Positions 16,826 through 28,220 of a stretch of DNA of 64,000 bases are shown here, piece after piece. The translations under genes and the position numbers were made by a program. Positions within the stretch are counted from its first letter, which is position 1. Every line of letters begins with the position of its first letter. Origin of the DNA: Rhabditoides inermis (taxonomy: Eukaryota > Nematoda > Chromadorea > Rhabditida > Rhabditidae); NCBI GenBank assembly GCA_963966185.1, contig CAWZYM010000129.1, forward strand, positions 124,001 to 188,000, in the 5' to 3' direction. The notes under the pieces were generated by a model. The model had not been told where the DNA came from and searched no databases. It saw only the letters and a program-made list of their open reading frames with translations.

Positions 16826-19699
16826 ATGACGACGAAGCCGAGGGTGTCTGACCTGGTCGGTGACAACAACCTCGAAGCCGCTCACGTAGAAGACGATCGC
16901 AACCACGAGGTGCGTTTCTTCATTGCGTATCATTGTTTATTCGTATAGTTGTATTTTGTTGTTTCATATAATTACTAATTTGTTACAATGCATAACTCGG
17001 TGCAGTGTGAGTTGTGAGTAGTACATCTCCATGTTCATCTTCTAGGCGGCTATCGTCGATACAGAGGACAAAGAGGAGTACTTCGTCAAGCCCCTCTACA
17101 CCTACTACTGCGGATGCGGACATGTCAGTTTTGCACAGATGGATATTGGTCAACTGTCGCACTTAATATGTAACTGTTTCTTGTGAAACATATTATTTAT
17201 TTATTGTATTCTTTCAGATGGCGATGATCACAGACACTCTGCTCGCCCGTCTTCCACTCAGGAAGCTGGACGGCGCGCGCGTCGTCGACCCCACCAACAC
17301 CACCGCCAAGGTACGGTACTTTGTATTACTGATTACTGTAATGACAGGTTTCGGATTACGGTCGTTTCCCTTCCAGGTCTTTGCCGCCGCTGGTGACACG
17401 GTTTATGTGAGGAGGTGAGTCGGCAGTTTATTCATTTTTGAGAACATAACATTTTTTGTACCATCTTATTCCTCCCTGTTCAGAGCTGGCCTGGGTCTGG
17501 AGCAGCAGTACCGCAAGAACTGCAAGGGGTGCGCCGTCCCGCTCTTCTACCAACACCCATTCAACAACAAGGTACGCAGAGTCTCGGAGACGTTATTTCC
17601 ACACGTTGTATGTTTCGCCTCAGGATGAAATCAAAGTTGCATTTTTTTCTCTATAATCATCGCCATTCCTTATTCCGCCTTTCGAAAATAACAAATTAAA
17701 ATTTGAAATTGTCGTTTATTCATAGAATTATAAGCTTCACTCAGGAATAATGTTCACATGACATACTTTACGGTAATAATATGTCCCAATACGCTCGAAA
17801 CACTATCAATCCTCATGTTTTTTTCTTCCCATACTCTCCCATATCTACATTATTGTAATGTGTCACTTGATTCGAGATAAATGTTCCGATTCGTATCCTC
17901 TTTCCTAGACGCTGACGTTCATCTTCCGCGACGCGTTGCTGTCTGCGCAGGAGGTGGGCGGATTCAGCGGCGCCAACGAGGAGCAGAGGCTCAAGAAGGT
18001 AGGGGTGGTGTGTGGTGTGCGCATTGTGTTTGGGTCTATCTGGTATTATGTGTTGTGTATGTTTTTTTTGTTTGCCACGAAATGTATGTCGTTACTATAG
18101 ATAGTTTATCAATGCGCGTAAAGTCTCCAAACTTTATAAAATAATAAAATAAACCAAAAATAGTAAACCCAGTTTTCAAAGTGAGAACATATAAAGATGG
18201 AATGGTGTTGCAGGTGATCATGACGAAGCACGTGAAGAACCAGGGCAAGATGGGTTCGGTGACGGTGTCGACGGTGGAGGAACAGGAGGCCGACAAGGAA
18301 CACGTGAGCTTCTAGAATTATTCTTATTATTATTTTTAAATGTTTATCTTCTTTCAAATTTCGAACATGTTAGGTAGAACATATACATATATATTTTATG
18401 TTTTTTTGGGAGTGGACGAAAAATTACATAGGTCCCGGAAAGTATCTGCATCGTAAAGCGCTGCAAACCGAGATTTCACGTTGGTTTCGAAGTTGTCTGT
18501 AATGACACTAATCCCCACATTGCAAGGATGACGAGTGCATTCCAAGCGAGTATCGACAACTTCCTCCCGGTAATCCCCCTGTGACGCGGGAACGTTGCGA
18601 GAGTGTGTCAGTCATGCTTATTTGTGTCCCTCTCTCTCTCTCTTGCCCCCACGTGAGTGGTATCGTCTATCCACTCGAGCTGGCCATTCAGAAGACCTGG
18701 AGTGGTCATGGCGAATTAGGAGGCAATGTTGCATTTCAACGGATCGAATGACGAAAACGAAAAAAATTAGTCCTCAAACCCCGCAGAGTTGTTTCTTATT
18801 TGCGAGGATCAAAACGTCTGTGATTCTAGCTCGTTTGCAAATCTCGGTTTTAATCACGTGACGATGTTTGATTCACTGTAAATTTGTGGTTCGTTTGGAC
18901 GTCACACACGTCTCCAACTCCGTTGTGCGATTGCAAATTGAGTTGTAATTTGTAATCGTGTAGGTTGGCGAGGTTTGCAGGGGTATGTATATGCCACCGC
19001 GTGCTGTTCGCCAATCTCTCGCATTCATGCACACACTGTAGCTAGACACTGGTGAGACCGTAAATATCCCAGTCTCTTGGGAATCATCACGCATTTCTTG
19101 TGCCACGCTAATGTGACAATGACATTTATGCAAGTGTCACGTGCTAAGTGCCAATCTCTATGCAGCTAGCAGTTGCGAGTATCCGACGAAGGTAGAGAGT
19201 CTCCAAGTCTCCTCTGGGTTATGCGAAGAGGTCTCGTATTGTTATGTTATCGCATTTCGAATTATGCGATAGGCGGCTATTTTCAAAAAGTGTACTACTG
19301 GAAGAAATGATTAAAATATATCCAGAGACCAGTTTTTCACGCAAAACCACGTTTATGTTGCCGTATTTTTGAGTCCGGTGCAAAATCACCTGTTCAGACT
19401 ATTTAATTTAAATGATGCGATAAAACTAGATTCAGCGATGACCAATGATCTAATGGTTCTGTCAAAGTTGAAAGAAAATTTTGAACTATAAAACTGGAAG
19501 ATTATTCCACATAATAACAAAACAATTATACCACATAATAATTGTATTTGTTCAGAGCGACATGTCTGAGTCGTACTCGCTGAACGCGCGTCTGGTGCGG
19601 CAGCACATGCACACGAACAGCCAGCTGAAGGAGAGAATCATGGGCAGGGACCAGGCAGGGGAGAGGGAGCGCGAGAGGAAGAGGGGCACGCTGCTGTAG
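16826..19699 (+). CDS. STEEP1: STEEP1 (CXorf56/UPF0428 family)
   Basis: The human homologue STEEP1 promotes exit of STING from the ER and has also been reported in spliceosome-associated complexes. Eight exons join in phase: 16826-16909, 17046-17123, 17218-17310, 17377-17414, 17484-17571, 17909-17998, 18214-18303 and 19556-19699, giving about 234 residues against 222 in human. Recognisable blocks are [58 protein letters not shown] and [20 protein letters not shown]. The paired Cys (CGCGH and CKGC) could form a metal site; this is my inference. The C-terminus is Arg/Glu-rich. The upstream exon order and length match the family. The last intron (18304-19555) is unusually long but holds no recognised gene. 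Nematodes lack an obvious canonical STING pathway, so a different role here is likely (inference). Confidence 0.95.
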
Positions 19700-20483
19700 A
19701 CACACTCCTTGTCCTCTCCTATCTTCTTTCCCTGGCTTGTGACCACATTGTACCTAGAAGATGTTTGGTGTTTTGGTTTTTGCGCGTACATGTTATGCAT
19801 TGTATGATGAGCCCGTTGTTGAGATTGTTGATTTCCGAGCATCCCTCCTCTATTTATTGTCGTGCGTCAAACGTGTCCACTGGTCTCCATCCACTCATAA
19901 ACTATTCGCGTTGAGTGTTGCAAGTGTGTCGTCACGGTGGGCTATTGTATGGGTATGGGCATAGCGAGTTATGAAATGCTCAATAAGGCATTCTGGAGGC
20001 GACATTTTTTGTACTGCGAGTTCAGAAAAGGAAGAATGAAAGTTGAGGGAGTGTGGGTGGTAGGATACCGATTCCCCTCAGAGTACGAGTACAGTAGTCT
20101 GAGACAAAGACAATATTCTGAGGGCGAGGCCCCTCGGATTATTATGTTTTCTATATATATATATATTGCAGAAGGACGCATCCATATTTGGCACTTCATT
20201 GCTATTCCAATTTCTCTCTCGCACATCTTCCATATATAGCTGTCTTCAACTGGTCTACTCATCGTCACGTCTCACGTCGTCCCTATATTTACCAAAAAGA
20301 TGGGTGGGAGGGAGGGGGAGCATATCGTCATATGCATGATATTGCGTTTCTTCCGAGACCTTTTGCAGGAGGTAATCTGCGGTGTTCTTCTTTATGGAAG
20401 TCAATTAACGGATTACTAACTACGTGTCACCGCAACTCCGCAACAAATGTGAAGCTCCCGCATAATGTGATGATATCACCTGT

Positions 20484-20535
20484 GGAGAGAGAGAGAGAGA
20501 GAGAGAAAGAGAGGGAGGGAGAGAGAGAGGAGAGG
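20484..20535. repeat. (GA)n microsatellite
   Basis: Interrupted GA repeat grading into GGGA units. Confidence 0.9.
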
Positions 20536-21149
20536 GGAGTGGAAGGATTGTTGCGTCTCGCATTTCATTTCGTGACGCGTTGGGTGGATTTGATATTCAT
20601 TCCGCATTAGCGATTGTGCATTCTTCCGCCCCATCGATGAGGGGGTGGTTTTTATTTACTTCATCCTAAGTAAGGAAATCAATGGCAAAGGGTACATGCA
20701 GGAGGATCCCAGCAGCGTACGTATGGTGAGTGTGCAAATGAGAAGGGCGTTCGACGGTCGACGCGAGGTTGTCCACATGGATCAAGGCCGCATAGAGGGA
20801 TGTCTGGAGACGTGACTGGATTCCTCTGTCCGCTGGAATGCCAACAGTGTGTGGGGAAAATCCGCAAATGGAATACGACTTGTAGCTGTACTATTTCGTG
20901 GTCCGATTTGTGTGCCTGTGATAACCACGAAGTTAACTATTCTGTTCTAACTTTGATTGGAACGTGAGAACTCGTGAGACTGGGAAAGACAGGAAAATAG
21001 ATAAAAAAAACAGTCAAATTAGGAACAATAGTGTAGTGGGTGTAGTCCTGTTTCGATATAATGGTTTATCGAAAAGGTCATCGCTGAAGATGATTCACTT
21101 TTTTCAAATACCTACAACGTGATAAGTTGTTTATCACCATAATATGCTC

Positions 21150-21270
21150 AAACATATCAATCAATCGTTTGTCCGGAATTGTTATATCTGAATATGACAA
21201 CACAATCATTATGATAAAATGATATAAAGCATACAGTAGTGCCTAAGATGCTAGATACATAATAGGCTAA
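21150..21270 (-). mobile_element. RTE 3'-end fragment
   Basis: On the minus strand this reads CCCCGGCG, then an AT-rich stretch with TATGCTTTATATCAT, then ATTCCGGACAAACGATTGA with a TTGA-type tail. It resembles the 3' end of the RTE at 5.9-7.3 kb, where CCCGGCG also precedes GATTCCGGATAAA by about 65 bp. It is probably a 5'-truncated insertion. Confidence 0.55.
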
Positions 21271-21884
21271 CGCCGGGGAAAGACAGGTGAGCTGACGAGG
21301 TTAGTGGTGGGAAGACGATACTTGATCGATAATCATTCCTGGACCATTAGAGTACCATTCTTGACGTGAAGGTTTCCTTTGCTTCCGTACCAATTAGTAT
21401 CTCCTCGCGCCATAGCTGCTTCCACATGAGGGTACTTCCCGCCGCCTCACTGGTTACTCGGGAAGGATTCTTGTCGATGACCGAATATTCGGCGGCGGTG
21501 GGGCAAAATGAGGACCCGACCGCACGCCGCGGGGAAAAGAAGAAGAATGCTCAAACATAGTGATAAGATATCTTATTGATGCTTTTTGATGAATCACTTG
21601 TTTGCACGAATTGTTTCGTAGTGAAAAAACTTTTCCGTTACAGAAAATATGGAGTTTCAATTGAGGAAGAAATAACTTTTTTTTCGTTTTTCGATGGCGA
21701 TCATTTGCAGTTTGCGAGTTTCACCATCTGTTTACTTTATAAGAAGCTCGCACTTAGTTCAGGAATTTTTTGTTGTTAAAAACATTATCGTGGATTTTGT
21801 TCATACAGCATACTAAACGAAATGGACAGCCGATTTGTTTTTTTTGCCGTTCATATTTCTACTCCGCTGATGCTCTGACATCAC

Positions 21885-22040
21885 CATAGTGTGGTAACGC
21901 TCTCGCTTAGTCAGCAGAGGTCCGCGAGATGATCGACTTTGGGTACCCAACCCACTCAAAATTTCCCGCGCCAAAAATTCAATTTGAAAACATCATCCAA
22001 AAGATTCTGATCGTTGTCTAACCACCCTGATGTCTTTTTT
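21885..22040 (+). mobile_element. Diverged tRNA-headed SINE
   Basis: TAGTGTGGTAACGCTCTCGC resembles a tRNA A box. It is followed about 100 bp later by TCTAACCACCCTGATGTCT, then GAAAAGAATGGAGCTCAT. The same order is found in the element at 11112-11400 on the minus strand. The 3' end is not clear. Confidence 0.55.
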
Positions 22041-22267
22041 TGAAAAGAATGGAGCTCATCGAGCCCACTACACTCGCATTTGAGGATGATGAAAACTGCA
22101 GCTAAAACAACTATCCACATAAAACACAACTTTCATACAAACAAAAGCAACACTCCGAACCAAAGAGTAGCAACGTAATATTTATATGTACAAATATATC
22201 ATGAGAGTAGCGGAGTGATCACAAATGGTATCGGAATGAGAGAGTGCTGTGTGTTGTGATTGACTCA

Positions 22268-22273
22268 TTTATT
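22268..22273 (-). terminator. Poly(A) signal of the small secreted-peptide gene
   Basis: AATAAA on the minus strand, 74 nt after the stop codon at 22347. Confidence 0.6.
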
Positions 22274-22346
22274 ATGCGCGTGATTGAGTGACGATGAAGG
22301 ATGCAGGGTGGCTAGAGAGATCTTGGAAGGGGACGCGGTCTCCGGT

Positions 22347-22647
22347 CTACCAGTAGTCGTCCTCCCGTCCCAGAAGCGGCGCCAGGTAGTACTTCTTACC
22401 GCGCACGTCGTCTTTCGAAGCGATCGAGCGGAACACTTGCTGAAATGGTGTACGGTAAGTAAGGTACAGATACGGTAAGTCGGTAAGTATGCATGTTTTC
22501 TGTGTGAGTGTGTTATACTTTTTGCAGACGATAAGTGAGCATTAAGCTATTCCGGGATTGTGATGTTATATGGGTGATTGATAAACATCTACAACAGTGG
22601 GGCATATTCAGCGAATAGAGCGTTCTTTGCCGTACTGATCTACGACG

Positions 22648-22708
<61 letters not shown>

Positions 22709-23488
22709 TTCCCATAAACAGATCACACAGTTTTTTGTGATCTCTCCATGTTTCTGATCTGTGTTGCAAACAGACTGATAGGAATCGAAGTACGATGTGT
22801 TTACTATGGACTACGGGTAGAAAGTATAGTGGAGACACATGATGACATGTCTACCAGAAAACTAGATCCTACTGTAGCGCTAATACGATCATCACACAGA
22901 CTACGGTTTCCGCAAGTCTCAAGTGTCGAATCTTTGGACAGCACGCAATTCATAAAAGACCGTGAAACGCGAAACCACTCTATTTCAAGCGAGGGAGTAT
23001 ATCAAAATAACAGCGTTTGCGTGCGAGGCGTCTAGATATCATTGCTGAAGATGATAGTGATAGACTGATGATAAGATGATTATGACGTTTCGAGTTGGCC
23101 ACGTGTGCAGGCTATATTCTGGCACAGTGCACTGTGGTCAGGTAATTACATGATTGCCATTTTTGAAATTGTGAGAATTGAGAATGACCACGTGGTATAC
23201 GCAGACACAAAGGATTTGTCGCGTGAGGAAATGTCAACAACCTTAGCACTCATTAACTAACACTGTTACGGTACTTCCAGACAGGTGATAATGAAATATG
23301 AAAATTGCACAAGGTTAATAGAATTTGCAGTACTGTTTCATAACAAAACATTGCATAATTATCATTAGTTTCTCTGTCTAATTATGAAAATTCCTTACCT
23401 GTATCCGTGTCATACTGTTGGGTCGGGCAGCGATCAAACAGAATTGAGAGACAAGGAGGAGTGCGAGAAATAACAACAGCCGAGACAT
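22347..23488 (-). CDS. Small secreted peptide precursor, 60 residues
   Basis: Two exons (23488-23399 and 22439-22347) join in phase 0. The first encodes MSRLLLFLALLLVSQFCLIA, a clear signal peptide, then ARPNSMTRIQ. The second encodes a mature region ending in KKYYLAPLLGREDDYW and the stop. The paired basics (RGKK) and single Arg could be processing sites, so a neuropeptide or hormone-like role is possible; I do not recognise the family. There is no C-terminal Gly, so amidation is not expected for the last peptide. The ATG follows TTTTGCAG by 5 nt, a good trans-splice or 5'-UTR acceptor. The donor is GTAAGG and the acceptor is CATTTCAG. A (CT/GA)n tract occupies the intron. Confidence 0.75.
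22649..22711 (+). repeat. (CT)n microsatellite
   Basis: About 60 bp of CT with rare TTT interruptions, inside the intron of the small secreted-peptide gene. Confidence 0.95.
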
Positions 23489-23668
23489 GTGTACTGCAAA
23501 ACGTATCGTTGAGATATTGGGAAACGTATTCCAACACCGACGATCCGCTCTCAATAATTAGTTGCTTGTTCAAAACCGCGATTGCATCAACGTGAATACA
23601 GGAAATAGCGGAAAACAATTCAGAGAGAGAAAGAGAGCGATAGGGAGAGAGAGGGAGAGGGAGAGAGA

Positions 23669-23699
<31 letters not shown>

Positions 23700-23874
23700 C
23701 ATGCTAGTCCATATTTGCCTCTGACAATGGCTGTAAGTGTAATTCCACTGCAGATTCTGCATGAATGAGCACTCATAAACAAACACTCAAGAATAATAAG
23801 AAAATAGAGACGGTAGTTCTCACGAGACCAAAACACTTTCGGGCAAGCGGGGCAACTATAGTAGCGTGGGTAGA

Positions 23875-24060
23875 AGGAGGAGGAGGAGGAGGAGGAGGAG
23901 GAGGAGGAGGAGGAGGATGGAGAAGGAGCAGTATGAGTTGAGGAGCAGAATAAGGAGGGGTGTGGAGAAGGAGCAGTATGTGAGAAGGAGGGCGGAGAAG
24001 GAACAGAAAGGAGCAGGAGAAGGAGAAACGGAGGGAGGGAGGAGCGGAGTGTGGAGCAGT
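23875..24060. repeat. (GGA)n microsatellite and GA-rich minisatellite
   Basis: A pure GGA run at 23875-23916 is followed by imperfect GAGAAGGAGCAGTATG units to about 24060. Long reading frames through it are low-complexity artefacts. Confidence 0.85.
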
Positions 24061-24335
24061 ACGTGAGCTATGAGTACCCGGGGGTGCACGCTGTATGGCC
24101 GTCTTTTTATATAGCACTGCTGAGGCGCGTTCTTCCCACACAGGGGGCGGAGCCTGGGGGCGCGTCCGCTCGCCAAACACCTCCAATACAAGCGTGGCAA
24201 AGGTCCCGCCCCCTCACTCGACTGCGCGAAGACCGCTCAAGCATCCGAAATACGCAGATATGTCAGGTGGCAATCAACTAATGTGTGTTGTGTTGGAAAG
24301 GACAGACAGCGAAACGAATTCGGCAACATTTAAAT

Positions 24336-24380
<45 letters not shown>

Positions 24381-24624
24381 TCTCTGCGAAGGAGGTGACG
24401 GATGGAACAGGAAGAGGAGTGAGTAGGAGTGATTCTATTTGTTCACGTCTTGATCATGTCGCCCTCTCGGAAGTCGCGTTGTTTCCGAATGGGAACTACT
24501 GCTCTTCCCCCGCCGCCCACCTCGCTTTGGAATGCATGAAGCGTAGCAGAAATCAAATCATGAAATCACGTCCGCTTATTTTGGCGTTCTGTGGTGCAGC
24601 AGAGAGTGGGGAGAGAGAGAGAGG

Positions 24625-24666
<42 letters not shown>

Positions 24667-24883
24667 GCTGAATTTCCATGATGTGTTCTATGACGAATAG
24701 AAACTTTTTTTCAACCGATTTCTAGTCTTGACCGGTTGTTCATCTTTAAAGATCATTCGTTCAGATCTATGTTTTTTCAGGTCACAACTCAAATGACTAC
24801 CAATACTGAACTGAACTTGAGCCATATCAAGAGAAGACGAGAGAGGAAGAGGATGGAGAGAGAATGTGAGAGGAGAGAGGAAT

Positions 24884-24914
<31 letters not shown>

Positions 24915-26299
24915 ATGATGATGCAATTCGTATACCGCCCACCCACACCCGCAAGCATGTGGTATAATTGACATGTCCGAGTGATTGACGTTCAGAATCC
25001 CGGAATCTGGGAGGGATGAGTCAGATGACGTGGCGCGGATGAGCTGGTTTATTTTTAGGCACATCATCGGTGAGTGACGTGTCTGAGCGCTTTGTAGTTT
25101 GAGGGAGGGAGGGAAACGGGAAGTTGGCGGGCGCACCGAGAGCGCAGAGAACGGAGTAGCCGGAAGAATGGAAATATAAAAAGACAAGTGCGCGCGTATA
25201 GCGTGCCCTGATTTTTTTGGCAACACTTTCATAATACACGTATACATTGAGGGGAAAAGTAACCCGTGTTATTTCTAAGTAGCTATATGCAATATTCATA
25301 ACATCGTCTATTCATTAGTGGAGTAATTCAATGCTTACCTCAGCTACAGTATTCCGGATTGGATAAGCATAAACTACGCGACTGGTGATTGAGTGAATAA
25401 ACGAGTTTGCAATAATTTGTGTAAACGTGTGTGTTATGTGAGTTATGATAACAAAATAAACACACCTTTGATATACCACCGTGCCACTTTCAGCGATCAT
25501 CGAATTCTTTTCTGTTTTCTTTTCGCGACGCGGGGGCGCACACTACTATTACGATAACTTCTTGCACACAAAACACCACATTTTCGATTACGCAAAAAAT
25601 GTTTTGCAAAAAATTCGAATGTTCCAGTATTAACTTCCAGAATCAAAGATATCAAAGACAGATGAAAGACAGACGGTACAGAAAGTCAGACTAAAATTAA
25701 AAATAACAACAAGTGTATTTTGTAGTAATATGGCGTCATCATAATCAATCGATTATCTTGTGATCGCTGCGATCCGTTCGCCGAATGATGGACGATCAAG
25801 AAACAATCGTGTTTTGATAGTGACGTCATTCGCCTTTGCTCGATTGGCACAAAATCGCAACAAGTGTTTCTCAAAAAGATCGAAATCACAGACGAAATCA
25901 CAGGGATTGTACGTGCATTTTTGGCAATGACACCGGTTTCAATTGTTTGTTGATCGATGATTACTGGGGATTTGGGCAATTTTGTTTGTCTAGAGCCATT
26001 TCGACGCTCGCTTCATTGCGGGGATATTTTTCGAGCGCTCGGACACTGACTCGAATTCAGACGAGCGATAAACTCTCCAGTCATTTAACTCGCACCAGAG
26101 AGTGACGAGAGAGGCGCTGACAAACTGATAGCAGAACGTCGCTGACTTTGGATTCGCGAGATCCTCTAGCCATAGGTCATGAAATTTCTAGTACTCCCTC
26201 TCACTCGAAAGAATATGCGAGAAGGTGAAACCACTCACTCCCTCAGAGGTCAAAGCTCTCTCTATTCCAGTGAGTGCGCATTGCAGAGTCCACCCCTGC

Positions 26300-26343
<44 letters not shown>

Positions 26344-26872
26344 TGGCGTCAGTCTGCATAAACGGCAACAATTCAGGTGGAAACAGATAAATGCATATCT
26401 TCACTTCCCCTTTGTCCATTTATGCTGAAGTTACAGTAGAATTGCGACAAAAAGGATATGATTCAAAAATATCTGCAAACGATACAAAACCCCGTAAATA
26501 CCGCCATTTTCCGCAGTCACGTTTGTTTTCAATCAGTAACAGGAAGACACGCAGTTTTGTTGTGTAAATGAATATCACTGTGGCGCAAGCTGAAGGAACA
26601 TTCAAGATTCAAATATTCGAGTAAGTAAGTAAATTAATATGCAGAATTGCATCGGTTTTGTCAAGCTTGCATTGATTCGAAGGTCAAAGGGCGCGCACTT
26701 AGGTCACCATTCGTATCTATCTACGCAATATCCGCCCTTTCCAAGAGAGTAAGCATGCAAACAACGTTTCGTAATTTTCCAGATGCCTTACTTTCGAGAT
26801 GTGTTTACGGTCCTTTTCGTGTCGTCACAGAGTTATTTCAAGTACTTCGTTTTTAGGATCTCTCTCCTTTCT

Positions 26873-26930
26873 TCCTCTCTCCCTCCTCTCTTCCCCCTCT
26901 TTCTTTCTCTCTCTCCCTCCCTCTCTCTCT

Positions 26931-26981
<51 letters not shown>
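26873..26981 (+). repeat. CT-rich microsatellite with a poly-C core
   Basis: CTCC and CTTT units, then ten C, then a pure CT run ending 17 bp before a candidate splice acceptor at 26998-26999. Confidence 0.9.
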
Positions 26982-26982
<1 letters not shown>

Positions 26983-26999
26983 AACCGAGGAAATTGCAG

Positions 27000-27346
27000 G
27001 TGTGACTCCATGTGTCCGCTATGAGGGATATCCCTGTCCTGAAGAATTTATAGATTTGCAAAAAAAGGATAGGAAAGGCGAATCGAGCAAAGAACAGTAT
27101 ACGACGTGTAATTGTGCGAATTGTGAACCAACTACCTGTCGTGCCTATACTTATTTGTTGTTCAGAGATCCAGAATATGATCACAATAGAATGGAATATG
27201 AGGATATTACGTCTACGTAAACATGTTGGCTTAGCGGGAGGATTAGTATTGAATTACATTTCACATTTCAGTCATATTTCGATTTCGATTCTATTCAATG
27301 GGGAATATTTCCTCATCAAGAAAACGCCTAGTTTATTTATGTTTTG
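27000..27346 (+). pseudogene. Cys-rich exon, possible degenerin/ENaC-like remnant
   Basis: After the acceptor AAATTGCAG an open frame to TAA at 27218-27220 encodes a Cys-rich segment with YTTCNCANCEPTTCRAYTY. A second frame continues across it with KHVGLAGGLVLNYISHF and SISILFNGEYFLI. The order Cys-rich block followed by a Gly-containing hydrophobic segment recalls the end of DEG/ENaC channel subunits, but identity is low and the two parts are in different frames. No upstream exon was found. It could equally be an unrelated fast-evolving gene. Confidence 0.3.
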
Positions 27347-27347
27347 A

Positions 27348-27374
27348 AATATATATATATATATATATATATAT
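27348..27374. repeat. (AT)n microsatellite
   Basis: Pure AT repeat abutting the outer end of the foldback element that starts at 27373. Confidence 0.9.
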
Positions 27375-28220
27375 TATCTTTTAAAGGTAGTGTACCCTCT
27401 GAATCTGCGTGCATGCGTAGATATAACATGTCATTGTTTACGATTTAAAGAGTATATTATGATAATGCAAATATACATTCTGAAACAAATTAGTTTTAAA
27501 AAATCATTTGAATATTGGAGTGAGAAATCGTAGAATCTAATAACTTTTAATCAGCTCGGGGGTGTGTGCACAACTTGCACGAAGTTACACAATTTGACCA
27601 CACTATCGGCTGTTTCATTCAAGACAATTTATTTCCATGTGTTTATATAGTTTCTTATGTCATTCTTATTTTGGATAACATTTTTAATATTTGTTTCTTT
27701 TACGAATTTGGCGGGAACAGCTGATAGAAAAATGATCTGCTAAACGCAGTAAGCTGTTAAAAATCATAACTCATATCGTTGCGTAAATATGCGTATCATG
27801 TTGGATTTAAATAAATTTTTGATAAATTTTATTTTCATTATTTTTCATCACAAACAACCACAAACGACAAGAAAATACCTCTAAAAGGCATTGATAATAC
27901 ATTCGTGATAATTTTTAATATGGGATTCAGAGGGTACACTACCTTTAAAAGGACTTCCGTAAGAGAAGAGTTTGTGTTACTCAACGTAATGCAACAAAAG
28001 CTCATGCATTTTATCAATCGAAATAGTAAACAAACCTGCTCTTTCTGCAATAATAACTAATGCGAGCAAATGTTGTAAGTCGGGAAATTGATTTCTGTAT
28101 CCGGTTGAACTATTGGAGCAGGTTTGTGTACTATTTCGATTGATAAAATGCATGAGCTTTTGTTGCATTACGTTGAGTAACACAAACTCTTCTCTTACGG
28201 AAGTCCTTTTAAAAGATAAT
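27373..28220. mobile_element. Foldback element interrupted by a MITE
   Basis: The outer inverted repeats start ATTATCTTTTAAAA and continue GGACTTCCGTAAGAGAAG. The right arm (about 28113-28220) is nearly the exact reverse complement of the left arm (27373-27384 plus 27945-28048). The left arm is split by the MITE at 27385-27944, with TTAA duplicated at the break. The centre (28049-28112) is about 64 bp. A relative with the same outer end lies at 34855-35183. Confidence 0.85.
27385..27944. mobile_element. MITE, copy 2 of the TTAA-flanked family
   Basis: A 560-bp element with the same AGGTAGTGTACCCTCTGA termini as copy 1 (4610-5145), non-coding. It is inserted into the left arm of a foldback; the intact right arm supplies the pre-insertion sequence, which has a single TTAA where the element has two. 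Confidence 0.9.

Larger units (their letters stand above)
19700..22346. other. Intergenic region with repeat fragments
   Basis: No gene was recognised. It contains a (GA)n tract at 20484-20535, a short (AT)n tract at 20151-20167, a likely RTE 3'-end fragment at 21150-21270 and a diverged tRNA-headed SINE at 21885-22040. Confidence 0.6.
23489..26999. other. Microsatellite-rich intergenic region
   Basis: No gene was recognised in 3.5 kb. It holds GA or CT tracts at 23623-23700, 24341-24384, 24607-24662, 24884-24912, 26300-26340 and 26873-26981, a GGA tract and an AGGAGCAG-type minisatellite (23875-24060). A plausible donor (GCTGAG then GTAAGC on the minus strand) at about 25337-25342 could belong to an upstream 5'-UTR exon of the 22.3-23.5 kb gene, but this is unsupported otherwise. 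Confidence 0.6.

Noticed and set aside
23856..24200. Poly-Leu/poly-Pro or poly-Arg/Glu proteins in GA- and GGA-rich DNA, also at 9058-9457, 32034-32519 and 37007-37258
   Set aside because: They are translations of simple repeats with no splice or homology support. The 37136-37258 segment is kept only as a kinase-tail exon.
25315..25500. Minus-strand exon ending at a GTAAGC donor
   Set aside because: The donor is plausible but no matching downstream exon or homology was found, so it is mentioned only as a possible UTR exon.
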